64,000 nt of DNA from CBDAPX01 sp965198725 (GCA_965198725.1 CBDAPX010000001.1:3045625-3109624); one strand, 5' to 3'. Positions 44,012 through 54,276 are shown, counted from the stretch's first letter. The notes: generated by a model from the sequence alone, not told the origin. Program-made: numbers and translations.

Positions 44012-47000
44012 GCCACGCCCGCCCCCGACTGATCAACAAACCGTTGATGGAACCCCTCACGGGTCACATTCGTGCGGATCGATCGCGCACCCGATGGCAA
44101 TTCCTGCCCATCCACCGCAATGGCGGGTTTGGTTTTGAACGCAGGCGCAAACGGCACATAGATACCGGCAACGGGACACTCAATGTCATCGCCGCCCATC
44201 ACCCGATCCGGCATATCCACAGTGACCGAAACGTGATCTACACGCACCGCCACGGCAGGCGCATCGCTTTGCACGATCACACGAAACCGCAGCCCCCGCG
44301 CGATGTAGTCCCCCACACGCAGCGCCACCCAATCAGACCAGACCGCGCCGCCTGCGTTCGGATCATCCTGCGTTGTGGAAATTTGCACCTCCACCGCCCA
44401 GGCATCGCTGCCCGTACCCGCAAGATTGTCCAGTTCGGCAAGGCTGGCCCATGAGGCCATGCGACCCTCCAAGAGGTAGCCAAAGCCGCGAATATCCGCC
44501 GTGATCCGCGAGGAATAGACCTCACTCAGATCAACCACATCGGCAAAATCGTAAGTGGCGCTTGGCTCCACCCCACCATAGCCGCCCATCAGATTGACCG
44601 CTGAAAGCGAAGGCCATGCGCCAATCGGGGAATCCGACATGAGCAGCAGCGCCCCATCATGGCGTGTCAGCCCTGCCGTTTTGCCCCCCGCAAACGCAGG
44701 ATGCTCATTCAGGGTTTCCACCACATTGAGCGCGGCCAGCCCTGCGCTTTCCACGATCAGTTCTGTGGCACTCACACTTTCACGGCCAAAGAGCGATACG
44801 GCCTTGATCAGATAGCGCCCAGACCGCGCAGGCAGCACGACCTGATTGCCCATGATCTGCCGATCCACCAGCGACGATTGCCGCCAGCCACCAACCGCAT
44901 CCGGCGCAAGGTAGCGCAGGTGATAATGCGATACGATGACCTCACCCATGTGCCACGCAAGCTGCATCTGATCGCCAGAAACACTGGACAGGAACCCTGT
45001 GACATTGGCAGGCGTTTCAGCCGCCACCGTGCGGGTGACATACTCCACCGCCGCCTCAGAAACACCAGCGGCGTTGCGGGCAATGATTTCGAACGTGTAG
45101 CGGCCAATCATCGGCAGGTGATAGCGGCCAGAGGTGCCCTCGGTGCGATCCACGCGGGATCGGGAACCATCAGGCATGGTCATGTAGACCAGAAATTCCT
45201 CAGCGCTAAACGCAGCACCGGGCATCCAGTCCAGTTCGGCATAGATGGCGATGCTACGCTCACCGGCAGCATTTTCGCTGATTGTGTTTTGCGGATAGGC
45301 CGACAGGAAACGCGGCGGCAAAGGCAACAGCCGGTCATTCGGAACCACCTTGGTTATGATAGGCGTATAAGGCGGGATTGTGCCCTGATCAGCCTGCAAC
45401 ACCTCTGGCGCAGCAGGCACCCCGCGCAAGGTAGCTCGCAGATCACCATCATGGCGGATTGATGTAACCAGCACCTCCATGCTTTCCTGGCCCATCTCTT
45501 CCACAGACACCAGATCACCCGCCTGGATACTTGAGGCCGAGATGGCATCCTGCGCCGTCCAGACACCCGCATATGAGTTCGGCGGGGCTGCATTGAACAC
45601 ATGCTCGCCACCCGATGCGCTGCGAATGCAAATGCGGAAACTGTTGCCTTCGGGGGCCATGAACTCAACTAGGGTGAAGGTGGCGAGATTGCCATTCCCA
45701 TGCGTGGTGATCGCCTTGATCCGGCCAGAGCCAACACCGATCAACGGCACGTCATGCACCAGGCGCACCTTGTCGCCCATGTTCACGCGCAGATGATCAA
45801 TATCGCATTTCCACTCAAAGCACTCAGGCCGCAGGATCGCCTGGGCGAGGTGGTAACGGCCAAGCCGCCACGCATTGCCGCCATCCGCATCATCCTTGCT
45901 CAGGATCACGCCGCGCAAGTCTAGCGTCTCAAACTCGGTGGCATTGGAAGCGTCATAGCCATCTGCATAGGCCACGATCTCATCCTGCTGCCAATCCAAC
46001 CGCTCAGAAATGCAGCGCACACGGAACCCGTGAATTTCCTTGGGGAACGTGATCTCGCCCTGAAAATCCCAGGAATTGCGCGGCGTGAACTGCTGGATCA
46101 CCGGCCCCGCACCACCGTCCCGAATGACGGAATACTTGAGATCACGCAGCGTGCGGCGGGCACGGCCCGTGGCGCAGATCAAATCCAACACCTCGCCAAC
46201 TTGGCTCGGCTGATCAATCACCATGTCACAGGTCCAGTGCGGCTCTTGCGCCGCCCAGGCCCGCAAGTCCTCCAACTGCAACCGGCCAGCGGACACGGGA
46301 TTGCTGAGCATCGGCCCCATGAGGGCACGCGCATAAATCCAGGCCGGATGACGCACAGGCTGAGGCGCAGACCAGGCCGCGCCATTCCAAACGGGGGCCA
46401 TCTGATGCACGATGGAATTGAGCGTCTCAATCTGGCCATTCAACTGATCACTGGCTTTGATGCGCACGGCGATCTCGGCAATGTCAGCATGGCTTGGCAG
46501 CGCACCAGCCTGCACTGACCGGATCGCGCTTAGATAAGCATCATCGCGCACCGTTGAATCGTCGCTATCCTCGCTGAGGCGCGTCACCTCAATATCGTAT
46601 TCGCCTTCCTCAGGTAGCTGGATCGTCTTGGTAAACCGCAATTGCGCGGTAGAGCGGCCCGTATGGGTCTCCGTGCCCGCATCGGTCCAGTTCTGATCAC
46701 CCACCTTGCGATAGCGATATTTGACCTCAACAGAGCGATCCTGCTTGTTGTTATTGCCATCGAACTTGACCAGCCCCTGATAGGTCACATCCACGGAAAC
46801 AGACACGGCCCGCTCGCGCGTGGCACGCACCACGTCCACATCCTTGGCGAGCTTTACCGAATAGCTATCCTCGGCAATGTCATCAGGATAAAGCGAGAGC
46901 GCCGCCGCGCCCTGCCGCCATGCTGTGACCATCGGGGCGAGATCGGGCATATGGGCCAGGGTCTGCGCCTGATCCACATTCAGAAACTCAATCTCCACAT

Positions 47001-47658
47001 CCTCAAAATCGGTGATCGGCGTCGTGCCAATCTTGAGCGTTTCCAGCGCCACCGGCCCATAGCCAAACGTGAAGCGCCCCCGAAAATGGATATTGTCACC
47101 CTCACCCTCGGTATAGCCCCGCGCGGTTTTGGGCGGGAACATCTGGTGACGGCCAAAGACTGCCGGATAGATACCGTAGCGGTTTTCCGCGTTGGATGAT
47201 CCCGTAATCGTAAAGTTCGGATCATCCTGCTTTGGAGCCTCAGGCACAGAAGGCGGCGGGATCAGAGCATTGATTGCGAGCGTGCCAATGATGGTGAAAG
47301 CAACCGTTGCGACCTTGATTGCAAACGCACTGGTGAACAGCGTGCCCGCCAGCGTAGAGGCCACGCTTGGCAGCACCGCTGACAGGATCAGCCCCACAAC
47401 AGGGCCATTCACCGAGGGGTAGATATGCACATGAGCATTCTCGCCAGGGCGCACACGGCCCCAATGGCTGGACGGCACAGGCGTTGCCTCAACGCCCTTG
47501 CTGATCACCACCGTCAGATCAGAATGAAACTGCTCTGGAATGCCCGAGAGCTTAACCAGATCGGCCACCGTCGCCCCCACTGGCACATAGCGGTGCTGTG
47601 TGCCCTCAGAGCGGAAATAGTGATCCTGCGTCACAAGCTCGAAGGTTTTATCCAGCAT
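44012..47658 (-). CDS. Phage tail tip / host specificity protein J-like, 3' end cut by IS
   Basis: About 1215 residues remain of a lambda-J-like tail tip. It has an N-terminal ubiquitin-like/tail assembly region, a hydrophobic stretch near 85-130 (LILSAVLPSVASTLAGTLF, VATVAFTIIGTLAINALIP), Phage-tail_3-like central domains and C-terminal fibronectin-type modules (AAEFPANVTGF-like ETPANVTGFLSSVSG). The ATG at 47658 overlaps the NlpC stop; a TTG at 47676 is also in frame. The frame continues in phase through the IS end into orfA (to 43678). Confidence 0.85.
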
Positions 47659-48025
47659 AGGTGTAAATTCCTTCAAGGCGTTCTCTCCACCCCGTTTGGG
47701 TAAAATCCTCTATGACCGATGCGGCCTCATCCTGGACGTGGAGCATCAGACGCGGCCCGAGGGCATAGCCCACATGCAACGCCATGCCACGCACCCGAAA
47801 CAGGACCGCATCACCTTCCTGCGCCGCCTCCACACGCCGCCAGATCGGGCGCTGCGCATCCACGATCCGCCGCCGCGCGGCCTCAGTCATGGAGCAAAGC
47901 GGATCGTGCAGATCGCGGCCATGCCGTGCCCGCTGCAATGCGAGGAACAAGCCAAGGCAGTCATAAGCCTCTGGCCCCCTGCCAATCGCCTGGTAGGGGA
48001 GGCCAATCCAATCATCTGACCACAT
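47648..48025 (-). CDS. Phage NlpC/P60-family peptidase
   Basis: 125 residues. Catalytic Cys in AYDCLGLFLALQRARHG, His in GMALHVGYALG. Tail-associated cell-wall hydrolase, analogous to the GTA peptidase at 14059-14493 but distinct in sequence. The start overlaps the upstream gene's stop as TGATG. Confidence 0.9.
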   Translation of the reverse strand: MWSDDWIGLPYQAIGRGPEAYDCLGLFLALQRARHGRDLHDPLCSMTEAARRRIVDAQRPIWRRVEAAQEGDAVLFRVRGMALHVGYALGPRLMLHVQDEAASVIEDFTQTGWRERLEGIYTYAG

Positions 48026-48498
48026 CAGAACAGGGCGGGCGCGTTCTTTGGGTTCATGACCAGATACCCGAATTGGGTTTCCAGGATCGGCTCAACACCC
48101 ATCGTGCCGGTGATCTGCCGCGCATCATATTGCGCCGCTCGCATCTCCACGTTGAGCGGGCCGATCTCCACCTAGTTCGGATTGGAGGCCAGAACCCAGA
48201 CAATCTCGGCCTGGACGATTCCGCGCACCAGCCGCAAGGCTTCAACCATGCGCCGATCCACATTATCCGCCCGCCATTCGATGACAGGCACAATCCCATC
48301 CTCTTCATCCGGCAGACTGATTTCAAAGGCCAGCGGCTGATACTCATCGCCCTGATGGGTGACAGGCTCCCAATTCGGGACAATGCAGATTGCCTCATCC
48401 CATCCATCTTGCGTGAGCTTCACCAGAGGCAGGATAACCTCGCCTGTGGCCTCGGAGTGCATCGCGGCAAGCATCTGTGTGCTGAGCGTGGTTCTCAT
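48025..48498 (-). pseudogene. Phage DUF1833-like tail protein with an in-frame amber stop
   Basis: The ATG at 48498 reads STQMLAAMHSEATGEVILP to VWVLASNPN, then meets TAG at 48172-48174. The same frame continues VEIGPLNVEMRAAQYDARQ to MNPKNAPALF and ends in a TGA that overlaps the NlpC start. Full length is 157 codons. The downstream part is clearly the family C-terminus, so this is a point mutation, a read error or, less likely, suppressed. Confidence 0.82.
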
Positions 48499-48845
48499 GG
48501 CAGCATCTCCAACTCAAGCTGCACCACGACATTTTATCCCGCAAGGTTCGCACGATAGGGCGAGCGGAACCGGAATGACCGCTGATCACCCGTCACAGGA
48601 TGCTTTGCCGTGAAGGGCAACGCCCCCTCTTGCAGATCAACCGAGTAGAACGCCTGGAACTCGGCGTATTCAACGCGGGTGAGCCACGGCAGGGTAAAGC
48701 GCAGGTTGAGCGGCACAGCAGTATAGCGCCGCCGCGTTTTGACAGGCCCCGCATCAAACGAGGTGCGCGTGACCGCATCAACGGGTTCCTCGCTATAACT
48801 GCCACCGACAGGACAAAAGCGCAGATTTGCTGGCCAATCAGGCAT
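48495..48845 (-). pseudogene. Phage minor tail protein with an in-frame ochre stop near the end
   Basis: MPDWPANLRFCPVGGSYSEE to RFRSPYRANLAG, then TAA at 48534-48536. The same frame goes on NVVVQLELEMLP and stops in an ATGA overlap with the next gene. The overlap shows that the original end was at 48495. The shortened product (103 of 116 codons) might still fold. Confidence 0.78.
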
Positions 48846-48848
48846 GGA

Positions 48849-51815
48849 TTACGCCCCCCGAACAGTTGGCCGAATGCCAAAGGTGTTGCGCATCGCCTGC
48901 TGACCCTTTGGGCCGGTGACGGCGGCAATCGCCTTGCGCTCAATCAGAATGTCCAGTGTGCGCCCATCGTCAGACTGCCGCACCTGGTGTTCGCCCTCAG
49001 GCGCGTTGTGGATGTTCACGGTCAGATCGTTGCTGCCACCGCCCCGAGGCGCCGACAGAACGCCGCTGTTCGGCAGAACCACCTCACCCTTTTCAAGGAT
49101 TGCCGGAACTTCACCAGGGCGCAGGCCCGCTATACCACCTGAATGGTAGCGCGTGGCACCGGCCCAAGTGGATGCAGAGAACGCCCGACCGTGGCCATAT
49201 CCATCACTGCCCGCAACACCGCCACTGTGCAGAATGCCAGGAATGATCGCGCCGCCGAACAAGCCACCGCCACCCGTTCCGCCGCCACCGAGGCCGCTGA
49301 ACAGACCATTCTTACCAAACAGAGCCGCCTCCAATGCCGCCTTGGCCAGCATCTTGGCCACATTTCCCAGAACGTCCGAGAAGTTCTTGCCCTCCACAAT
49401 CGCATCAATCAGCCCTTGCTTGAGCGAGTTCTGCGCCTGTTCCATGCGCCGCGTGCTGGCCTCGGCCTCTTCCTGGCGTGGCTGCAATTCCTGTTGCACC
49501 ACGTCCAGCTCTGCCAGCGCGGCAGCGGTGCGCTTGATCGCCTCGCCATAGGTTTCCTCGGAACCCGCGATCTTTTCATTCAGATCGATCCCGCGCCGCT
49601 TGGCACCTTGCGTCAGCAGGTATTCAGCCCTGAGCCGCGCTTGTTCCTCGGCTGATTTCCCGATCAGGCTGTTTTCAAACTCTGCATCGGTAATCTGCGT
49701 TCGCATGAGATCAGCATAGCTGGTGCGAATATCCTGCAACCGCTCACGCTCCTTTGCCTCTTGCTCCAAGAGCCGTTGGCGTTCGCTTTGCTGCTGGATT
49801 TCGGATTGCACCAGCGCCGTATTGCCAAAGGCCGAGGCCTCTTGCAGACGGCGGTTGCGATTAACGCCATCGTTATCGCCTTGGAGCCGCGCGATGGCAG
49901 TTGCAATGTCCTGATCCGTCCCACCTCGAACAGCAGGCAGGATGCGGTCAGGCAGAGAGCCATAATTGTAGGCAATGGAGGTCAGCGAGGCTTGCTGCGC
50001 CTCTGTGAAGCCGTTGAAACGATCACGGCCAATCTGACCAATGATGCCGTCTTGGAACTCGCCCACACGGCGCAACAGATCGCGGTTAGCATCCTCATAG
50101 GACACGCGCATTCCCTCAAACTGCTTGATGGTTTCAATGGCACTGCCTGACACAGCGTTGCGCCGCATTGTTTCGCCCTGGATGCGTGAGCGACCATATT
50201 CCGCCGCCGCATTTTGCGCAGCCAAGGACAGATCACCATCAAGCCCTTGCGCCAGACTGCGCAGGCTCTCGAACCCATCCTTTAGGAAGTTCAGACGTGC
50301 CTCCAAGCTGGACAAATCAGCGTCGTCAAGATCACCAACATTTTGCTCGGCATCGGCCACTGCCGCAGCGAGCTTCAATGCTTGTTGATAGACCTCATTG
50401 TCTGGATCAAATGTGACACGCTCCAACGCCCCAATCAAAATTTCCGTTTCAGCGGTCAAATCGGTGACGCGGCCCTGAGCATCGGTCAGGCGTTCGATCT
50501 CTTCATCAATGCCAGCGATAACCGCGCGAGACGCTTTTATATGGTCCAGGTCGCCATCAAGAGTAGCTTGCCGTAGTTCTTGCTCTGCAATTCCCCGATC
50601 ATAGATCAACTGAGCCAGTTCACGCTCGCGCTCGGCATACTTTGCGAAAATCTGTTCGCGGCGGCGCTCTTCTTCGGTCAGGCTAGCCTCTACCTGCTTA
50701 GACGTGCTTTCGATCAACTGCTGAATCCGAGCAATGTCACCAGAAAAAACGTCTACCAGTTGTTCTGATGACTCCGCCGCGCGGGTGAAAATAGCAAGCA
50801 TTTCATGCAAAGCATCAAGCCGTTGCTCTGCACCCACTGCCTCATTCACATTCTTGAGCGCTCTAACAATGGCCTCAGCATCGTCGCGAGCAACGTCATA
50901 TGCACGCGTAACCGATGATACGGTGCGCTGAAACTCGCTCTCAGAAACGCCGCCAGGACCAGCATTTCTGCCGCGCCGGTCAACAGTTTCAGAAAATCCG
51001 CCAAACTGATTGGCAAAACTGGAAAAGCTCTGATCAAGCTGTAATTCAGCAACTGCACCAAGCATGGTTGCAAGCTGCCCATTAACCGAGGCCATCTCAT
51101 CCGCGAGATCGCCATATTTCTCGCGCAGCGTTTCGATAGGTGTAGCCGCTGCCTCAGCAACTGAAACATAAGCATCCGTGGCCTCAGAGAGCGCTTTCAT
51201 CTGCTCTTCCAGATCAACTGCACCCGTCAGGTTCTTGTAAAGCGCCGCGCCAAGCGGGATCAGAATTGCCGCCGCTGCACCGGCACCTGCACCAAAGGCA
51301 CCAAACGCTCCGAGCAATTGAGGAAGCTGCTGGCCAAGCGCCTGCGTGGCAGATGTGCCTGCGCCAACTTGCGTGGCAAAGTCCCCGATCTGGAACCCGA
51401 CATTTTGCAAGGCCCCACCATAGGAACGAGAGGCACCACTGCCTTGACGCATTGCAGCGCCGAACTTGCCCGCGCCTTTGCCGCCGCGCTCCAAATCCTG
51501 CACAAGACGCTCAAGGCCCTGCTCATATTCCTTGTTGGTGATCGCGCCGATCTCCACGGCGCGGTTCAGTTCTTTCACCCCGCGCTCGTATTTCTTGGCA
51601 CCAGCATAGGCTGGATCATACTTGCGCGAGAGGCGGTCAATTTCACGGGCGGTGGCCTTGAGGGTTTCATTGTTGGAAACCTTGGCCATCGCCTCATCAA
51701 ACTTCTTGGCAGAGCGCTTGGCGGCTTCTTCGTATTTGGCAATGACCTTGCGGGTTTCGGCCTCCATTTTGGCCGTGGAAAACCCCGCCTGGATCAAAAG
51801 ATCGCTGTCATCCAT
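48849..51815 (-). CDS. Phage tail tape measure protein with embedded lysozyme-like segment
   Basis: 988 residues. Long helical N-terminus (about 1-130), membrane-like Gly/Ala stretch (about 150-195; LLGAFGAFGAGAGAAAAILI), helical middle, a lysozyme-like insert near 556-662 (SAIETIKQFEGMR, GFTEAQQASLTSIAYNYGSL) and the tail-tape C-terminus with GGLFGGAIIPGILHSGG and PAILEKGEVVLPNSG. It sets tail length and enters the target cell. Four times the length of the GTA tape measure. Confidence 0.92.
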   Translation of the reverse strand: MDDSDLLIQAGFSTAKMEAETRKVIAKYEEAAKRSAKKFDEAMAKVSNNETLKATAREIDRLSRKYDPAYAGAKKYERGVKELNRAVEIGAITNKEYEQGLERLVQDLERGGKGAGKFGAAMRQGSGASRSYGGALQNVGFQIGDFATQVGAGTSATQALGQQLPQLLGAFGAFGAGAGAAAAILIPLGAALYKNLTGAVDLEEQMKALSEATDAYVSVAEAAATPIETLREKYGDLADEMASVNGQLATMLGAVAELQLDQSFSSFANQFGGFSETVDRRGRNAGPGGVSESEFQRTVSSVTRAYDVARDDAEAIVRALKNVNEAVGAEQRLDALHEMLAIFTRAAESSEQLVDVFSGDIARIQQLIESTSKQVEASLTEEERRREQIFAKYAERERELAQLIYDRGIAEQELRQATLDGDLDHIKASRAVIAGIDEEIERLTDAQGRVTDLTAETEILIGALERVTFDPDNEVYQQALKLAAAVADAEQNVGDLDDADLSSLEARLNFLKDGFESLRSLAQGLDGDLSLAAQNAAAEYGRSRIQGETMRRNAVSGSAIETIKQFEGMRVSYEDANRDLLRRVGEFQDGIIGQIGRDRFNGFTEAQQASLTSIAYNYGSLPDRILPAVRGGTDQDIATAIARLQGDNDGVNRNRRLQEASAFGNTALVQSEIQQQSERQRLLEQEAKERERLQDIRTSYADLMRTQITDAEFENSLIGKSAEEQARLRAEYLLTQGAKRRGIDLNEKIAGSEETYGEAIKRTAAALAELDVVQQELQPRQEEAEASTRRMEQAQNSLKQGLIDAIVEGKNFSDVLGNVAKMLAKAALEAALFGKNGLFSGLGGGGTGGGGLFGGAIIPGILHSGGVAGSDGYGHGRAFSASTWAGATRYHSGGIAGLRPGEVPAILEKGEVVLPNSGVLSAPRGGGSNDLTVNIHNAPEGEHQVRQSDDGRTLDILIERKAIAAVTGPKGQQAMRNTFGIRPTVRGA

Positions 51816-51817
51816 CC

Positions 51818-51976
51818 CTAAAAACCCTCAATGCCAAGTTCGGATAGACGCTGATCGCTGATCGCTTCACCCGAACCACCGCTCTTTTTCCAACCGTTTG
51901 CACGGCCATATCCATCAAGAGCAGCCATGAATTGCCAGTGACTCATCCGCCCCACTTGCGACGGATCAAACCCCAT
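51818..51976 (-). CDS. Small frame after the tail chaperone, probable frameshift extension
   Basis: 52 codons from ATG 51976 (MGFDPSQVGRMSHWQFMAAL). Upstream the same frame is open back through GLGAAMGFD and FSTFYG to an A6 run at 52020-52025 inside the chaperone gene. It ends four bases before the tape measure start. The position and content match a GT-type extension of the chaperone made by -1 slippage; an independent start at 51976 is the alternative. Confidence 0.6.
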   Translation of the reverse strand: MGFDPSQVGRMSHWQFMAALDGYGRANGWKKSGGSGEAISDQRLSELGIEGF

Positions 51977-51984
51977 TGCCGCAC

Positions 51985-52380
51985 CTAATCCGTAGAAGGT
52001 GCTGAACTTCCATTTTCCGTTTTTTGTTCTGCCGGTGTCGGCTCCATCACCGGCCCAGTCTCCCCCACGGGATCATCGGATGGACCGTATAAAGCGTGTG
52101 CGAGCACCTCTATTGCAGGCCCTTTGAAGTCCGCCTTTGGATGCTGACCAAAGACACGCTGCATCAACTTTTCAGCCTCAAGGTTATCCAAGCCGCCACC
52201 GATCAAACCCCAACGAATGACCTCAAACAGATCGCCCGCGTTCCATTGCCCAAGGCGGATTTTATTGAGCAGGAACTCTGGCCCTGCGTCCACGGCACCT
52301 TGCAACCCCTCAAGATGCGCAAGAGCGGCAAGCGTCATAGGATGCTTGCCACCCGGCCAAATCACTTCGATAGGCTGCAT
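51985..52380 (-). CDS. Phage tail assembly chaperone (TAC_11-like)
   Basis: 131 residues: QPIEVIWPGGKHPMTLAALA, DLFEVIRWGLIGGGLDNLEA and VLAHALYGPSDDP. Related in pattern to GTA orfg10. A run CAAAAAAC near residue 118 is a likely -1 slippage site leading into the 51818-51976 frame. Confidence 0.8.
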   Translation of the reverse strand: MQPIEVIWPGGKHPMTLAALAHLEGLQGAVDAGPEFLLNKIRLGQWNAGDLFEVIRWGLIGGGLDNLEAEKLMQRVFGQHPKADFKGPAIEVLAHALYGPSDDPVGETGPVMEPTPAEQKTENGSSAPSTD

Positions 52381-52383
52381 GGC

Positions 52384-52830
52384 TTAGGCCGCTTTCGCGG
52401 CCCGCGCGGGCGTACCATCGAACTCAAGCTGAATCGACGCAGATACCTGCTGCCCTTTGGTTCGCTGATTGGAAACCTGAGTAAGGAATGCAGGACCATG
52501 CTCATATTCCGTCTCACCAACGGCAGCTTTGGTGTTGCCGATCCGCGCGAACTTGGTTTGGCCGCTGTAGAACCAATCCATGATAGTGCCGTGCGATTGC
52601 TGCGCCCAGACACCCTCGCCCGAGGCCGATACGTCAATTGAGCGCACCGATTTGCTCACCTTCAACGGCAAACTCTCATCATCGCAGTCAGCGGGCACCT
52701 CTGAGGTGTCTGTTTGTGCCTGCCGTGTCACCGTGACACCGACAAGCCCGCAAATCCGCGACCATGTGTTACCGTCATCACTGATCTCAAGGATCATCTC
52801 TTCAAACTTTTGGGTTACAGGTTCAGCCAT
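52384..52830 (-). CDS. Phage major tail protein
   Basis: 148 residues: EEMILEISDDGNTWSRICGL, SVRSIDVSASGEGVWAQQSH and GQQVSASIQLEFDGTPARAA, typical of siphophage tail tube subunits. Strong position support between tail completion and chaperone genes. Confidence 0.85.
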   Translation of the reverse strand: MAEPVTQKFEEMILEISDDGNTWSRICGLVGVTVTRQAQTDTSEVPADCDDESLPLKVSKSVRSIDVSASGEGVWAQQSHGTIMDWFYSGQTKFARIGNTKAAVGETEYEHGPAFLTQVSNQRTKGQQVSASIQLEFDGTPARAAKAA

Positions 52831-52897
52831 GTCAGTCCTCCATTAGAAACGACCCCCTTGCGGGCCGTTGGCTGTTTAGCCCTGGCGCGGGATGCGC

Positions 52898-53086
52898 TCA
52901 GGAGTTCGGGGTTTCTTTGCTTGCAGGTGCAGGCGCAGGCGTGGCCTGGGCACATCCTGCTTTGATCGCCGCATCAATGAACTCGGTCGGGAAGGATTGA
53001 GGCTTTCCGCTAGGATATGCAGACCAGCCCACATTTTTCTTGCGGCTTGAGTAGTGAAATTCGCGTGTAAAGATCGCCTTAGGCAT
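52898..53086 (-). CDS. Small phage protein of unknown function
   Basis: 62 residues (MPKAIFTREFHYSSRKKNVG, WSAYPSGKPQSFPTEFIDAA, then a Pro/Ala tail). AAGGAGG lies eight bases before the ATG, and the start overlaps the upstream gene's end. Too short for most gene callers, but well supported by spacing and signal. Confidence 0.7.
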   Translation of the reverse strand: MPKAIFTREFHYSSRKKNVGWSAYPSGKPQSFPTEFIDAAIKAGCAQATPAPAPASKETPNS

Positions 53087-53543
53087 GGATCGCCTCCTTG
53101 ATTGCGCGGCGCACAGCCGCCCTGATTTTGCGCTTGAACTTGGCCTGCATGGCCCACCATGCCGGATAGAAAAACGGTTGGGCCGTTGCCCCTGGATGAT
53201 CCGTGCCCCGATTGGGCTGCGCATGTGGCAGCGTGCCGAACTCCACCAGCCGCCCATACCACTCGCCCGCGTAGAAAGTGATGCGCAGCGTAGCGAACTG
53301 CCTGCCAGCGTTCTGGCCGCTGCGAATCTCATCAATCACCAGTGACCCCTTTGGGGCATCGCCCCAGGTCCAGGCGATACTGTCCTTCAGATCACCACTG
53401 CGCACTGGCACAAGCGATTTCATAAAGGTCACGATCTCATCCGCGCCCTCTTCCATCGCCTGAGCCGCTGCCCGCGCGGCGATCTCTGGCGTGCGCTCAA
53501 GCTGAGCCTTGAGACGCGGATTGAGCTTTGCTGTGGTGGCCAT
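53079..53543 (-). CDS. HK97 gp10-family tail completion protein
   Basis: 154 residues: EGADEIVTFMKSLVPVRSGD, LKDSIAWTWGDAPKGS, YGRLVEFGTLPHAQPNRGTD and ATAQPFFYPAWWAMQAKFKR are characteristic. Confidence 0.9.
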   Translation of the reverse strand: MATTAKLNPRLKAQLERTPEIAARAAAQAMEEGADEIVTFMKSLVPVRSGDLKDSIAWTWGDAPKGSLVIDEIRSGQNAGRQFATLRITFYAGEWYGRLVEFGTLPHAQPNRGTDHPGATAQPFFYPAWWAMQAKFKRKIRAAVRRAIKEAIHA

Positions 53544-53944
53544 CAGCCTTCCTCAACGATAGCCCGCACCTGCACCACGCCGTGCTTTTCGCCGTCTGGC
53601 TCATCCAGCACGCGCACCAGGACAACATCACAAGATGATAGTGCGTGTGCCCCGAGATCGCCCGTTGCACCATCCAGCGCAGTCTCAATGGCGTCTGTCA
53701 GAGCGTTCACCTGATCCCGCCGCCCCTGCTGCTGCGTCCAGCAATCGATCTGGAAATAATGCTCTCGGGCGCGGATGCAGTCCGCATCGCTGCGATTGTG
53801 ATAGTTTGGACCGATGGAACAATAGGGATGCAAAGGCGCGTCTGGAATGTCATCCCAGACACGATCTGCAACGATACCCGCCACCCTGGCATCAGCCAAC
53901 AGTGTTTGCACCAGGAAGGCCTGCAAAGCGTTTGCCGCGCTCAT
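53543..53944 (-). CDS. Phage tail terminator, DUF3168
   Basis: 133 residues beginning MSAANALQAFLVQTLLADAR, with VWDDIPDAPLHPYCSIGPNY and YFQIDCWTQQQGRRDQVNAL. The ATG at 53944 overlaps the head closure stop (ATGA). Counterpart of GTA orfg8. Confidence 0.88.
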   Translation of the reverse strand: MSAANALQAFLVQTLLADARVAGIVADRVWDDIPDAPLHPYCSIGPNYHNRSDADCIRAREHYFQIDCWTQQQGRRDQVNALTDAIETALDGATGDLGAHALSSCDVVLVRVLDEPDGEKHGVVQVRAIVEEG

Positions 53945-54276
53945 ATCTTGGCCTCCACCAGCATCTCCAACGTCGCACCATCCTCGCGGCGCTTGGGCAA
54001 TTCCCGCACTTGATAGGACTGCTCGCCGAACTTCACGATCCAATCCAGGCGAATTGAATCCAACACAGAACGCTTGCGCAGGATCAGGATCGCGGGCCTG
54101 CGCCCTTGCATCCGAGACGCCATGACAGCCTCACCGCCACGCAGGTAGCGCACCGCTGCCCAGGCGGGGAATTCCTCATTCCAGCCCTCTTTGGAGCCGC
54201 CAGTTTCCGTGCGCTCGCCCTCGGTTGGGCTGCAAAACATCACCCTTGTATCCAGGCGTATCTGATTGCCGGCCAT
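53941..54276 (-). CDS. Phage head closure protein
   Basis: 111 residues: NQIRLDTRVMFCSPTEGERT, EEFPAWAAVRYLRGGEAVMA and SIRLDWIVKFGEQSYQVREL, matching the head-tail adaptor family. Overlaps the connector stop by one base. Confidence 0.86.
   Translation of the reverse strand: MAGNQIRLDTRVMFCSPTEGERTETGGSKEGWNEEFPAWAAVRYLRGGEAVMASRMQGRRPAILILRKRSVLDSIRLDWIVKFGEQSYQVRELPKRREDGATLEMLVEAKI

Noticed and set aside
44012..44100. Prophage attachment site at the left edge
   Set aside because: The edge is an IS end inside the tail-tip gene, and no tRNA or repeat is present, so it is not an integration boundary.
48172..48174. TAG in the DUF1833-like gene as evidence of amber recoding
   Set aside because: The neighbouring gene has TAA instead, and long prophage genes contain no other internal TAG; a point mutation is simpler.
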